Assembly (NCBI RefSeq): GCF_017948455.1
Contig: NZ_JAFFSU010000001.1
Span: forward strand, 1-64,000
Direction: 5' to 3'
Length of the DNA stretch: 64,000 nt
From: Streptomyces sp. GESEQ-4
GTDB taxonomy: Bacteria > Actinomycetota > Actinomycetes > Streptomycetales > Streptomycetaceae
A program made the translations under genes and the position numbers. Every line of letters begins with the position of its first letter. The stretch's first letter is position 1. Of the stretch, positions 8,969 through 16,935 are shown one piece after another. The notes below the pieces were generated by a model that was not told where the DNA came from, made no database searches, and saw nothing but the letters and a program-made list of their open reading frames with translations.

Positions 8969-9840
8969 CCATGCACCTGGTGCGCCGGGCCGCCGACGTC
9001 CCCGAGCCGCCGTACGACGAACTCGGCCATCGGCGGCGGACGTTGGTCGGTGAGGACGACGGCAGCGTGCACACCGGCTTCGGCCTCTGCGAGATACGGC
9101 CGGACGGCCGGGTCGCCGCCCATGTGCACTCGTACGAGGAGAGCTTCCACGTGCTCGACGGCACCGTGATCCTCGACGTGCCCGAGGGGTCCTGCCTCCT
9201 CGAAGAGGGCGACTACGGCCTCCTCCCCGCCGGCGTCCCGCACGCCTGGCGCGGCGCCGGGGACACGGGTGGACGCTGGGCCGACATGCTCGCCCCGGTG
9301 CCGCGGGCCCGCTACGGCTACGACACCCAGGCGGTGCCCGCGCTGCCGGCACGCGATCCCGTCCGCATCGACGTCCGTGACCCGCGCACCCGGTCGCTCG
9401 GACACTTCGAGCCCGGGCAGATGGACCCGGGAAAGCAGTCCCAGGACCTGCTCGCGGTCTCGGCGAGCATGCGCACCGCACTCCTCGTCTACAGCGGCAT
9501 CACCGTGAAGATGATGGTCGACAGCGACCTGGGCGCGGTCGCCTCGACGATGTTCATGGTGCAATACGCGCCCGACGGCGTCGCGGGCAGCCACGACCAC
9601 CCCTTCGAGGAGACGTATCTGATCCTCGAAGGCGTCGTGGACGCGACGTTCGACGGTCTGCGGTATCGGCTGGTTCCAGGCGACTGCGCCTGGGCAGGCG
9701 CAGGATGTGTGCACGGATTCTCCAACGCCGGTACGGGACCCGTGCGTTGGCTGGAGACGCAGGCACCGCAGCCGCCGGTGCGCCACTCCTACCGGTTCAC
9801 GCGGGACTGGGACTATCTGAGGGAGGTATTGGGGTCATGA
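8965..9840 (+). CDS. Bicupin protein, ureidoglycine aminohydrolase-like
   Basis: A 291-residue protein of two cupin domains. The first has the HVHSYEESFHV metal-type motif and the second has SHDHPFEETY. The layout recalls (S)-ureidoglycine aminohydrolase (AllE/UGlyAH), a manganese bicupin of purine catabolism, but no allantoin genes are near and function is not established. It is coupled by four-base overlaps to the amidohydrolase before it and the SDR after it, so all three are likely made together. Confidence 0.8.
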   Translation: MTMHLVRRAADVPEPPYDELGHRRRTLVGEDDGSVHTGFGLCEIRPDGRVAAHVHSYEESFHVLDGTVILDVPEGSCLLEEGDYGLLPAGVPHAWRGAGDTGGRWADMLAPVPRARYGYDTQAVPALPARDPVRIDVRDPRTRSLGHFEPGQMDPGKQSQDLLAVSASMRTALLVYSGITVKMMVDSDLGAVASTMFMVQYAPDGVAGSHDHPFEETYLILEGVVDATFDGLRYRLVPGDCAWAGAGCVHGFSNAGTGPVRWLETQAPQPPVRHSYRFTRDWDYLREVLGS

Positions 9841-10529
9841 ACAGCGTCCTCGTCGTCGGCGGTACGTCAGGCATCGGCCGCGAGTTCGCGCGGATGCGCG
9901 CGGAACGCGGGGACGAGGTCGTGATCACCGGCCGCGACGCCCACCGTTCCGACACGCTGGCCAAGGAGATCGGCGCGGCTCGCGGCCTCGCCCTGGACCT
10001 GTCGCGGCCGGGCGAGATCGCCGCGGCGCTGGCCGACGTCGGCCGCGTCGACCATCTGGTGCTCGCCGGGGTCACCCGCGACGACAACCTGGTGGACGAG
10101 TACGACATCGATGCCGCACTGAACCTGGTCACGCTGAAGCTGGTCGGCTACACGGAGGTCGTGCACGTCCTGCGGGGACGGCTGCACGACGACAGCGCCA
10201 TCGTGCTGTTCGGCGGACAGGCCAAGGAACGCCCTTATCCGGGGGCCACGACGGTGGCGGCCGTCAACGCCGGGATGACCGGCCTGATGCGCGCCCTCGC
10301 GGTCCAGCTCGCCCCCGTCCGCGTCAACACCGTCCATCCCGGCGTGGTGGGCGACAGCCCGTACTGGCTGGCCAAGCCGGAGAAGGTGTTGGCGGCCCTG
10401 CGCACCGAGACACCCACCGGACGGCTCGCCACGATGGCGGACGTGGCGGACGCCGTGGACTTCCTGCTGCGCAACCGGTCCGTCAACGCCGCGGAGTTGA
10501 GCGTGGACGGGGGCTGGCTGCTGGGCTGA
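9837..10529 (+). CDS. Short-chain dehydrogenase-like protein lacking the catalytic triad
   Basis: A 230-residue Rossmann protein. The nucleotide-binding glycine motif GGTSGIG is at residues 8-14 and the C-terminal SVDGGW ending is typical of SDRs. Aligning AAVNAGMTGL with the usual YxxxK segment puts Val140 in place of the catalytic Tyr and Asn144 in place of Lys; the Ser position falls in FGGQ (125-128). The protein can probably bind NAD(P) but not catalyse classic SDR chemistry. It is the last gene of the operon and overlaps the bicupin by four bases. Confidence 0.8.
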   Translation: MNSVLVVGGTSGIGREFARMRAERGDEVVITGRDAHRSDTLAKEIGAARGLALDLSRPGEIAAALADVGRVDHLVLAGVTRDDNLVDEYDIDAALNLVTLKLVGYTEVVHVLRGRLHDDSAIVLFGGQAKERPYPGATTVAAVNAGMTGLMRALAVQLAPVRVNTVHPGVVGDSPYWLAKPEKVLAALRTETPTGRLATMADVADAVDFLLRNRSVNAAELSVDGGWLLG

Positions 10530-10544
10530 GGGTGACTGCCCTGC

Positions 10545-10877
10545 TCATGCCTTCAGCGGGTCGTGGCCGACGGACATCAGCCGATGCCGACGGCGGGTCT
10601 CCTCCGGCTCCGGCTCGTTCTCGAGATCCGCCTGCGTGTTCACCGTGTCCACCACCTCGTACATCACCTGGATGTCGTCGTCGGTGAGGTCGGTGCGGCG
10701 CTTCTGCAGGATCGCCAGCACATGCTGCCCGGTCGGTGAACCGGCGTGTTCGGGAAGCGGTTCGCTCTCCTCGGCGGCGTCACTGACCCGGAGCCAGGCG
10801 GCCAGTTCCTGCGAGGTCATGTTCACCACGCGGTGGAACTCGTCCCACAGCGTGTCGAGTTCAAGGGCGTCAGTCAT
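10545..10877 (-). CDS. DUF3140 family protein
   Basis: A 110-residue soluble protein matching the actinobacterial DUF3140 pattern: LWDEFHRVVNMTSQEL near the start, KRRTDLTDDD in the middle and the GHDPLK end. Its function is unknown. Two adjacent ATG codons (10880 and 10877) are possible starts, with GGAAGAGG upstream. It lies 44 bases downstream of dps on the same strand and probably ends the whiB-dps transcript. Confidence 0.8.
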   Translation of the reverse strand: MTDALELDTLWDEFHRVVNMTSQELAAWLRVSDAAEESEPLPEHAGSPTGQHVLAILQKRRTDLTDDDIQVMYEVVDTVNTQADLENEPEPEETRRRHRLMSVGHDPLKA

Positions 10878-10921
10878 CATGCGCCTCTTCCTTGCGTGCT
10901 CTCTCGCCCGTCTCTCGCCCG

Positions 10922-11401
10922 TCAGTCGCGCGGCCAGTTCTCGGCGTCGAACATCCACCGCTGCTTCTCCAGCTCGCGGGTGATGCCGATCAGTAGATCC
11001 TGGGTGACCGGATCCGCCTTCTCGGTCGCGTCGATACGCTCGCGCAGCCGTCCGATGGCGGACTCCAGCGCGTCGACGAGCAGTTGGACGACGTCCGTGT
11101 CCCGCAGCCAGCCGTCCTTCGGGCCGGGCAGCGTGAACGCCGAGGCGATCGTCTCGGGCCGGCCGTCCGGCGGCAGACCGAGCGCCGCGGCCCGCTCGGC
11201 GACCGTGTCGGCGTAGCCGCGTGCCGCCGTCACCACCTCGTCGAGCTGAAGATGGATCGAACGGAACCGTGGGCCGACGACGTTCCAGTGCGCCTGCTTC
11301 CCGATCAGTGAGAGCCCGAGCAGATCCACGAGCGTGCTCTGCAGCGCCTCCCCGGCGATCCCGCGGGCCGGTTCGGGCAGCGTGCTCTTCACGACGGTCA
11401 T
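10922..11401 (-). CDS. dps: Dps-family ferritin-like DNA protection protein
   Basis: A 159-residue four-helix ferritin-like protein of the Dps family, expected to form a dodecamer that oxidises and stores iron and shields DNA. Ferroxidase residues are visible in KQAHWNVVG and HLQLDEVV. The start codon overlaps the stop of the WhiB gene (ATGA), so dps is translationally coupled to a regulator that binds an iron-sulfur cluster. This fits an oxidative or iron stress role. Confidence 0.92.
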   Translation of the reverse strand: MTVVKSTLPEPARGIAGEALQSTLVDLLGLSLIGKQAHWNVVGPRFRSIHLQLDEVVTAARGYADTVAERAAALGLPPDGRPETIASAFTLPGPKDGWLRDTDVVQLLVDALESAIGRLRERIDATEKADPVTQDLLIGITRELEKQRWMFDAENWPRD

Positions 11402-11733
11402 GACGTGCTCCTCCTTGCGGCGTGGCGTCTGCTTCTACGGAGCAGTCGACGGCGTTCGTCCTCACCGGTGCCGCCCCAGACGCCCGAGGTCTGGCCGTTG
11501 TCCAGCGCCCACGTCAGGCACTCCTCGGACACCGGACAGCGAGCACAGACGCGTTTGGCCTCCGCGACGTCCCGCAGCGCCGGTCCGGACGTGCCCACCG
11601 GGAAGAACAGCTCAGGGTCCTCTCCCGCACAGGCTGCATTGCCCAACCACTCCATGCGGGCGCGGGTGCCCAGGGCGAACTGGTGCAAAACACAAGGCCC
11701 GGTCTCCCGTGAGTTCGTGCTCGCCGGGACCAT
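11398..11733 (-). CDS. WhiB-family iron-sulfur transcription factor
   Basis: A 111-residue WhiB-like protein. The four cluster cysteines are Cys35, Cys63, Cys66 and Cys72 (CxxC within VCARCP), followed by the GVWGG turn at 84-88 and a basic, DNA-binding tail. A shorter start at the ATG at 11655 (MEWLGNAACAG) would match the usual N-terminus of compact WhiB proteins, but neither start has a strong ribosome binding site. It is upstream of and overlaps dps; divergent from the TauE gene 54 bases away. Confidence 0.92.
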   Translation of the reverse strand: MVPASTNSRETGPCVLHQFALGTRARMEWLGNAACAGEDPELFFPVGTSGPALRDVAEAKRVCARCPVSEECLTWALDNGQTSGVWGGTGEDERRRLLRRSRRHAARRSTS

Positions 11734-11787
11734 AAGGCGAGACGGTCCTTACGGCACCGGTTAGCTGCAACTAGCATCGGCCTCCGC

Positions 11788-12564
11788 ATGGACACGATGA
11801 CGCTCTGGCACATAACCGGCTGGGAGTTCGCCGCCCTCGCCGCCGCGGCCCTCCTCGTCGGCTTCTCGAAGACCGCGGTGAGCGGCGCCAACACGGTCAG
11901 CCTCGCGATCTTCGCGGCGGTGCTGCCGGCCCGCGCCTCCACCGGCGTACTGCTGCCGGTCCTGATCGCCGGCGATGTGCTCGCCGTCCTCACCTACCGG
12001 CGGCACGCCCACTGGCCCACGCTGTGGCGGCTGTTCCCCGCGGTCGCCGCGGGTGTCGTCGGCGGCACGCTGTTCCTGATGTGGGCGGACGACGGGATCG
12101 TCCGGACCTCGATCGGGGCGATCCTGCTGATGATGGCCGCGGTGACGGTGTGGCGGCGGCGCAAGGCCGACGCGGAGGCGGAACTGCCGGACTCGGTCGT
12201 CACCCGCTCCGGCCGGATCAAGGCCCGCTCGTACGGCGTCCTCGGCGGCTTCACCACGATGGTCGCCAACGCGGGCGGCCCGGTGATGTCGATGTACCTC
12301 CTCTCCGCGGGCTTCCGCAAACTCGGCTTCCTGGGCACCTCCGCTTTCTTCTTCCTGATCGTCAACGTGTCCAAGGTCCCCTTCAGCGTCGGCCTCGGCC
12401 TGATCGACGCCCACTCGCTGCTCCTCGACGCCGCACTCGTCGCGTTCGTCGTGCCCGGCGCGTTCATCGGCAAATGGGCGGTGGACCGCATCAACCAACG
12501 GCTCTTCGAGCAGCTGGTGATCGCGGCGACAGTACTGGGCGGCCTGCAACTGCTGCTGCGCTGA
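11788..12564 (+). CDS. TauE/SafE-type membrane anion exporter
   Basis: A 258-residue integral membrane protein with about eight hydrophobic helices in two repeated halves and conserved GFSKTAVSG and VANAGGP segments, as in TauE/SafE sulfite or sulfoacetate exporters. The exact anion is not visible. The ATG at 11788 has no strong Shine-Dalgarno sequence. It is transcribed away from the whiB-dps operon and ends one base before the hairpin repeat. Confidence 0.88.
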   Translation: MDTMTLWHITGWEFAALAAAALLVGFSKTAVSGANTVSLAIFAAVLPARASTGVLLPVLIAGDVLAVLTYRRHAHWPTLWRLFPAVAAGVVGGTLFLMWADDGIVRTSIGAILLMMAAVTVWRRRKADAEAELPDSVVTRSGRIKARSYGVLGGFTTMVANAGGPVMSMYLLSAGFRKLGFLGTSAFFFLIVNVSKVPFSVGLGLIDAHSLLLDAALVAFVVPGAFIGKWAVDRINQRLFEQLVIAATVLGGLQLLLR

Positions 12565-12602
12565 GCGCCCCGTAAGGGGCGCGGGGAACTGCGCGACCAG
12601 CC
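12565..12602 (+). repeat. Streptomyces-type interspersed hairpin repeat, copy B
   Basis: A perfect 7-bp stem (GCGCCCC at 12565-12571 with GGGGCGC at 12576-12582) closes a GTAA loop, followed by the same tail as copy A at 2962-2998. It begins directly after the TauE stop codon between convergent genes and could serve as a bidirectional terminator. Confidence 0.72.
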
Positions 12603-12622
12603 CCCACCGGCCCGCGGATTTG

Positions 12623-13324
12623 TCACCGTTCTTCCAGCGGAGCGCCCAGCACCCCCGTGAGCCCGGCCCGCTGCGCCGCCAGTACGTCGGACTCGATGTC
12701 GTCGCCGATCATCAGCGCCTCGCCCGCACCCGCCCCCAGCCCCGCCAGCGCCGACGCGAAGAACGCGGCCGACGGCTTCCCGGTCACCTCGGCCTCGACC
12801 CGCGCGGCCTTCTCCAGGCCGACCAGGAAGGCCCCCGCGTCCAACTGCAGCCCGCCCTCGGTGCGCCAGTACAGATTGCGGTGTATGGCGACCAGCCGCG
12901 CCCCGCGCTGGACGTACCCGAAGGCCCGGTTCAGCGCCGCATAGCCGAACTCGGGACCGGCGCCGCCGACGACATCCGGGACGGTGTCCGTGTCCGCCTC
13001 GTCCAGCACCTCCACACCTCCGAGGTCCTCCCGGATGTCCCCGCTGTTGAGCAGCGCGCACCGTGCCCCCGGACAGTGCTCGGCGAGATACGCGGCGGTG
13101 ACCGCGGGCGCGGTCAGGATGTCGTCGGCGGACACCGGAAACCCGGCCTCCACCAGCGTCCCCGCGATCGACGCCCGGGTCCTGGACGTCGTATTGGTGA
13201 CCAGCGCGACCGGCAGACCCGCCGCCCGGATCTCCCGCAGCGCCTCGACCGTCCCCGGCAGCGGCTGCCAGGAGACGGTGAGGACTCCGTCGATGTCGAT
13301 GAGCACGGCGCGTACGGATGCCAT
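12623..13324 (-). CDS. HAD-superfamily hydrolase, NagD/LHPP-like
   Basis: A 233-residue phosphatase of the HAD IIA group. The nucleophile motif is LIDIDGVLT (Asp10, Asp12), motif II lies in LVTNTTSR, and GDDIESD is the magnesium motif near the end. Proteins of this type dephosphorylate small phosphates such as phospholysine or p-nitrophenyl phosphate in vitro; the physiological substrate is unknown. It lies convergent to the TauE gene. Confidence 0.85.
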   Translation of the reverse strand: MASVRAVLIDIDGVLTVSWQPLPGTVEALREIRAAGLPVALVTNTTSRTRASIAGTLVEAGFPVSADDILTAPAVTAAYLAEHCPGARCALLNSGDIREDLGGVEVLDEADTDTVPDVVGGAGPEFGYAALNRAFGYVQRGARLVAIHRNLYWRTEGGLQLDAGAFLVGLEKAARVEAEVTGKPSAAFFASALAGLGAGAGEALMIGDDIESDVLAAQRAGLTGVLGAPLEER

Positions 13325-13360
13325 GTCCGTGACGATAGCGATCGAGCCGCCGGGCGCATC

Positions 13361-14803
13361 TCAGGGAGCGATCCCGACACCCTCGACCTTGCTCCAGGCA
13401 TTCTCCCGCGCGGCCGTCATAGCGGGCCAGCGCAGCCCGCCGGGCCGGGGCTCGACTCGTGAGGCGTACGGCGAGGGGCGGAAGTCCGGATCGTAGAAAC
13501 AGCCGGTGCCATACGTCCGGTCGAACGCGGCGCACGTCGCCGACACCGACCCCGGGCTCGGCTTCCGCCCCGAACGCACCCAAGTATCCAGCACGGCAAG
13601 GGAGTTGGCGTACTCCGCGGCACTCAGCTCGCTGTGCTCCTGCTCCCGCGTGAACGTCTGCACCAGATAGCGGTCCCGGCCGGCGCCCTGAAGCGTCGCC
13701 CGGTACGCCGCCTCGTGCTCGACGAACGCCGTCGGGTCGTCGATCGCGTGCAGCGTCAGCACGGGGATCGTGACCTTGCCGGTGAGGTCGCTGTCGTACG
13801 ACAGATCGCGTACGGCGGTCGGGTCGGCGCCGAACCGCTCGACTCCGGCGTTCAGCGCCACGTCGTCATGCGACCCGGAGTACCGCACCCCCCGGTTGCC
13901 GAACGGGTTCCGGCCGCCGAGACGGTCGTGCACGATGTCGCGGAAGGTGAAGGTCGCGAACCGCAGATGCGACTCCAGGGCGCGCTCCGGGATCTTCGTG
14001 ACGCCCAGGATGTCGTCGAGATTGCGCTGCTGCTCCGGGGTCCGGTCGGGCGGGGCGGAGGCGTAGCCGGTGCACTCCTGCAACCGCGCCCGCAGCCCCG
14101 CGGCCGTCATGGCCGAGTCGGCGCGCAGCCCCTGCCACAGCGGATACCCGGGTTCGCTGGGGCGCGGATGGTTGCGGCAGTAGTACTGGTAGACCACGCG
14201 CAGGTCGACGCGGTAGTCGTAGCCGCGGGAGCCGCCCGCGAGAACGCCGTTGGTGAGCAGCGCACCGTCGTACGGCCCGCGCCGGGTGCCGTACGTCTCC
14301 ACCACCTTGGCGGCCACGTTCCCGCCCCACGACTGACCGTGCACATACGTCCGCCGCGGCTCGCCGAACTCCCCGACGAACAGCCGCCGTACGTTCTCGG
14401 TGTCGGCGGCGGCCATCCGGGTGCCGTAGCCGCCGCGGCGGTACGACGACCCCGCCCACGCGTACCCCTCGTCGACCAGCACCGACCAGCGGCCCAGGTC
14501 GTCGAGGCTGCGGGCGGGGTCGGAGCCGGTGCCGAGGTCCGGGCCGCCGTGGGAGTGGACGACGAGCGAGCCGTTCCAGTCGTCGGGGACGGCGATGGCG
14601 TAGTGGGCGCCTTGGGTGTCCTGGCCGCTGTAGCAACGCGCCCGGTCGGCGAGGCCGTCCGGGCAGGCGACGGCGGCCGGGCGGGGCGGGCCCGCCTGGG
14701 CGGACGGGGCGGCGGTGAGCGTGCCGGCGGCGACCAGCGCCAGACAGGCGGTGAGTCCCGCCCCTACACAGGACCAGCGGCTGCACGTTCTCGACCTGTA
14801 CAA
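13361..14803 (-). CDS. Secreted alpha/beta-hydrolase
   Basis: A 480-residue exported hydrolase. A basic start and hydrophobic stretch (about residues 12-37) form a signal peptide ending near AQA. The nucleophile elbow GQSWGG puts the catalytic Ser at residue 158; VLTLHAIDDP carries the probable acid and QEHSE the histidine. Several cysteine pairs fit an extracellular protein. The family resembles actinomycete secreted tannase/feruloyl-esterase-like hydrolases of unknown substrate. It is divergent from cobK. Confidence 0.82.
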   Translation of the reverse strand: MYRSRTCSRWSCVGAGLTACLALVAAGTLTAAPSAQAGPPRPAAVACPDGLADRARCYSGQDTQGAHYAIAVPDDWNGSLVVHSHGGPDLGTGSDPARSLDDLGRWSVLVDEGYAWAGSSYRRGGYGTRMAAADTENVRRLFVGEFGEPRRTYVHGQSWGGNVAAKVVETYGTRRGPYDGALLTNGVLAGGSRGYDYRVDLRVVYQYYCRNHPRPSEPGYPLWQGLRADSAMTAAGLRARLQECTGYASAPPDRTPEQQRNLDDILGVTKIPERALESHLRFATFTFRDIVHDRLGGRNPFGNRGVRYSGSHDDVALNAGVERFGADPTAVRDLSYDSDLTGKVTIPVLTLHAIDDPTAFVEHEAAYRATLQGAGRDRYLVQTFTREQEHSELSAAEYANSLAVLDTWVRSGRKPSPGSVSATCAAFDRTYGTGCFYDPDFRPSPYASRVEPRPGGLRWPAMTAARENAWSKVEGVGIAP

Positions 14804-14916
14804 GGCACGGCTCCTTGTCCTAGCCGGCGCATCGTCGCGCCGTGCGCCGAGATGCTAGGAAGGCGAGCGGAGCAGGAGAACGGTCCGATCGGTTCTGTTC
14901 ATAGTGTTCGCACAGG

Positions 14917-14964
14917 AAGTGGAGTCAGGACGGGAGTTACAAGTGGAGTCAGGACGGGAGTTAC
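14917..14964. repeat. Perfect 24-bp tandem duplication upstream of cobK
   Basis: Two identical 24-base units, each starting AAGTGGAGTCAGGACGGG, lie back to back 42 bases before the cobK start codon. Intergenic position and exact identity suggest either a recent slippage duplication or a doubled regulator site. Confidence 0.75.
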
Positions 14965-15006
14965 GGGGGGCGCGGCCTCGACCGTCCTCGACCGTAGGCT
15001 CACCCC

Positions 15007-15753
15007 ATGTCCCCGCACATTCTCGTCCTCGGCGGCACGACAGAGGCCCGCCACCTGGCCGCTGACCTGGCGGCACGACCCGGCGTCCGCGTCACCACGT
15101 CGCTCGCGGGGCGCGTGTCGAAGCCGGGCGCGGTCGAAGGGGACGTACGCATCGGGGGTTTCGGCGGCGCGGCCGGCCTGGCCGACTGGCTGCGCGCACA
15201 CCACGTGGACGCCCTCGTCGACGCCACACACCCGTTCGCCGAGTCGATCACGGCGAACGCGGCGGAGGCGGCAACGGCGACCGGGCTGCCGCTGCTAGTC
15301 CTGCGCCGCCCGGGCTGGCAGCAGGGCCCGGAGGACCGCTGGCACCAGGTCACTTCGTCGGCCGCGGCGGCCGACCTGCTGCCCCGCCTCGGCCACCGCG
15401 TCTTCCTCACCACCGGCCGACTCGGCCTGGCGGCCTTCGCCCACCTCGCCGACCTGCACTTCGTCGTACGGTCGGTGGACCCGCCCGAGCCACCCATGCC
15501 CCCGGACACCGAAGTCCTGCTGTCCCGCGGCCCGTTCACGGTCCCCGACGAGAAAGCCCTGCTGCACGCCCACCGCATCGACGTCCTCGTCACCAAGGAC
15601 AGCGGCGGGCAGGCCACCGCGGCAAAACTCACGGCCGCCCGCGAACTAGCCCTGCCGGTCGTGGTCGTACGACGCCCGCCCTTGCCGCGTGGCGTGGATG
15701 CGGTGCGCGATGTGGCGGGGGTGTTGGAGCGGTTGGGTTTGGGCGGGGGGTGA
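15007..15753 (+). CDS. cobK: Precorrin-6A reductase (CobK/CbiJ)
   Basis: A 248-residue NADPH-dependent reductase of the adenosylcobalamin pathway that reduces the precorrin-6 macrocycle. The N-terminal ILVLGGTTEARHL nucleotide motif, the DATHPFA segment, FLTTGR and the late VTKDSGG motif are characteristic. Length is normal. ATG 15007 follows the tandem repeat region. It converges on cobF, another gene of the same pathway, across a GC repeat array; the rest of the cob genes are not in this window. Confidence 0.93.
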   Translation: MSPHILVLGGTTEARHLAADLAARPGVRVTTSLAGRVSKPGAVEGDVRIGGFGGAAGLADWLRAHHVDALVDATHPFAESITANAAEAATATGLPLLVLRRPGWQQGPEDRWHQVTSSAAAADLLPRLGHRVFLTTGRLGLAAFAHLADLHFVVRSVDPPEPPMPPDTEVLLSRGPFTVPDEKALLHAHRIDVLVTKDSGGQATAAKLTAARELALPVVVVRRPPLPRGVDAVRDVAGVLERLGLGGG

Positions 15754-15849
15754 CGGAGGTCGGGAGAGGTGCTGTTGGAGTGGGGGCTGATGGAGTGGGG
15801 CCGCGTCTTCTCAGCGCGCCGTTGGGGTGGCTGGGGCTTCGGGAGGTTG

Positions 15850-16002
15850 CCGGCCCGGCCCGGTCAGGCCCGGCCCGGTCAGGCCCGGCCCGGGCCGGTC
15901 AGGCCCGGTCAGGCCCGGTCAGGCCCGGCCCGGCCCGGTCAGGCCCGGCCCGGCCCGGTCAGGCCCGGCCCGGCCCGGCCCGGTCCGGCCCGGTCAGGCC
16001 GT
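15850..16002. repeat. GC-rich GGCCC/GGTCA tandem array between cobK and cobF
   Basis: About 150 bases built almost only from the pentamers GGCCC and GGTCA, most often as GGCCCGGTCA and GGCCCGGCCC units, in the gap between the convergent cobK and cobF genes. All frames give meaningless RPGQ-type peptides, so it is noncoding. It should fold strongly and may block transcription from both sides. Copy number is likely to vary between strains. Confidence 0.8.
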
Positions 16003-16048
16003 CCCCGCTCGGCGTTTGCCGTTTGCCGTTCTCCGTGTGCCGTTCGCC

Positions 16049-16825
16049 CTACGACTCCTTCGGTCCCCGGCGCCGCAGCAGATACGTGTCCATGATCCAG
16101 CCCTTGCGCTCCCTGGCCTCGGCACGCAGCCGCTCGATGCGGGGGGCGGCCTCGGCGATCGGGCCGGAGGCGAGGATCTCGTCGGGTGTGCCTATGTAGG
16201 CGCCCCAGTAGATGTCCATGTCCTGGTCGGCGTACTGCCGGAAGACCTGGTGGGCGTCGAGCATCACGACCACGTCGTCCACGCCGTCCGGGAAGCCCTC
16301 GGCGAGCCGCCGCCCGGTGGTGATCTGCACGGGCCGCGCCACCCGGTTCAGCCCCGTCCGGTGCCGGGCGACGAGCGCCGAGACGCTGCTGATGCCCGGC
16401 ACGACGTCGTACTCGAAGGCCACCGCGCCCCGCTCCAGCACCTCCTCGAGAATCCCGAGCGTGCTGTCGTACAGCGCGGGGTCGCCCCACACCAGGAACG
16501 CGCCGCTCTCGTCCTCGCCCAGGTCCTCGACGATCATCCGCTCGTAGATGTCGGAGCGGGCGCTGCGCCAGTCACCGACGGCGGGGGAGTACGCCGACCC
16601 GCCCGCGGACCGGTCCCGCTCCGGGTCGCGCGCCGCCACCACCCGATACGTCCCCTCGGGCACATGTGCGTCGAGTATGTCCCGGCGGAGCTGGACCAGG
16701 TCGGACTTCACCTCGCCCTTGTCCAGGACGAAGAACACGTCCGTGCTCCGCAGCGCCTTGACGGCCTGCAGGGTCAGCTGGTCGGGGTCGCCAGCGCCGA
16801 TACCGATGACATGAATCTTTCGCAC
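16049..16825 (-). CDS. cobF: Precorrin-6A synthase, deacetylating (CobF)
   Basis: A 258-residue SAM-dependent methyltransferase of aerobic cobalamin synthesis, acting at C-1 with loss of acetate. The start KIHVIGIGAGDPDQLT is the precorrin methyltransferase glycine motif, and LVWGDPALYDS and VVPGISS are further family segments. The GTG at 16825 is chosen because the conserved domain begins at once; a GTG at 16867 would add 14 poor residues. Convergent with cobK. Confidence 0.93.
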   Translation of the reverse strand: MRKIHVIGIGAGDPDQLTLQAVKALRSTDVFFVLDKGEVKSDLVQLRRDILDAHVPEGTYRVVAARDPERDRSAGGSAYSPAVGDWRSARSDIYERMIVEDLGEDESGAFLVWGDPALYDSTLGILEEVLERGAVAFEYDVVPGISSVSALVARHRTGLNRVARPVQITTGRRLAEGFPDGVDDVVVMLDAHQVFRQYADQDMDIYWGAYIGTPDEILASGPIAEAAPRIERLRAEARERKGWIMDTYLLRRRGPKES

Positions 16826-16880
16826 GCCCCCGAGTCTGCCGCACGCCACTGACAACGCATGCGGCACCTCCTACGAGCCC

Positions 16881-16910
16881 CTGCTGACCCCTGCTGACCC
16901 CTGCTGACCC
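16881..16910. repeat. Three tandem CTGCTGACCC units
   Basis: Three perfect 10-base units, with a partial fourth nearby, lie between the DUF309 gene and cobF. Short noncoding array without visible function. Confidence 0.6.
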
Positions 16911-16935
16911 GTGAGGAACCCCTGCTGAGCCCCGG

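Noticed and set aside
14804..15006. Cobalamin riboswitch before cobK
   Set aside because: The gap is short and mostly a tandem duplication; I could not see a B12-box-like conserved core. A covariance-model search would decide.
15850..16002. CRISPR array
   Set aside because: Units are 5-10 bases without unique spacers, and no cas genes are present.
15827..16852. A long plus-strand frame through the GC array with RPGQ repeats
   Set aside because: The repeats arise from noncoding pentamers and the rest is antisense to cobF, which has clear family motifs.
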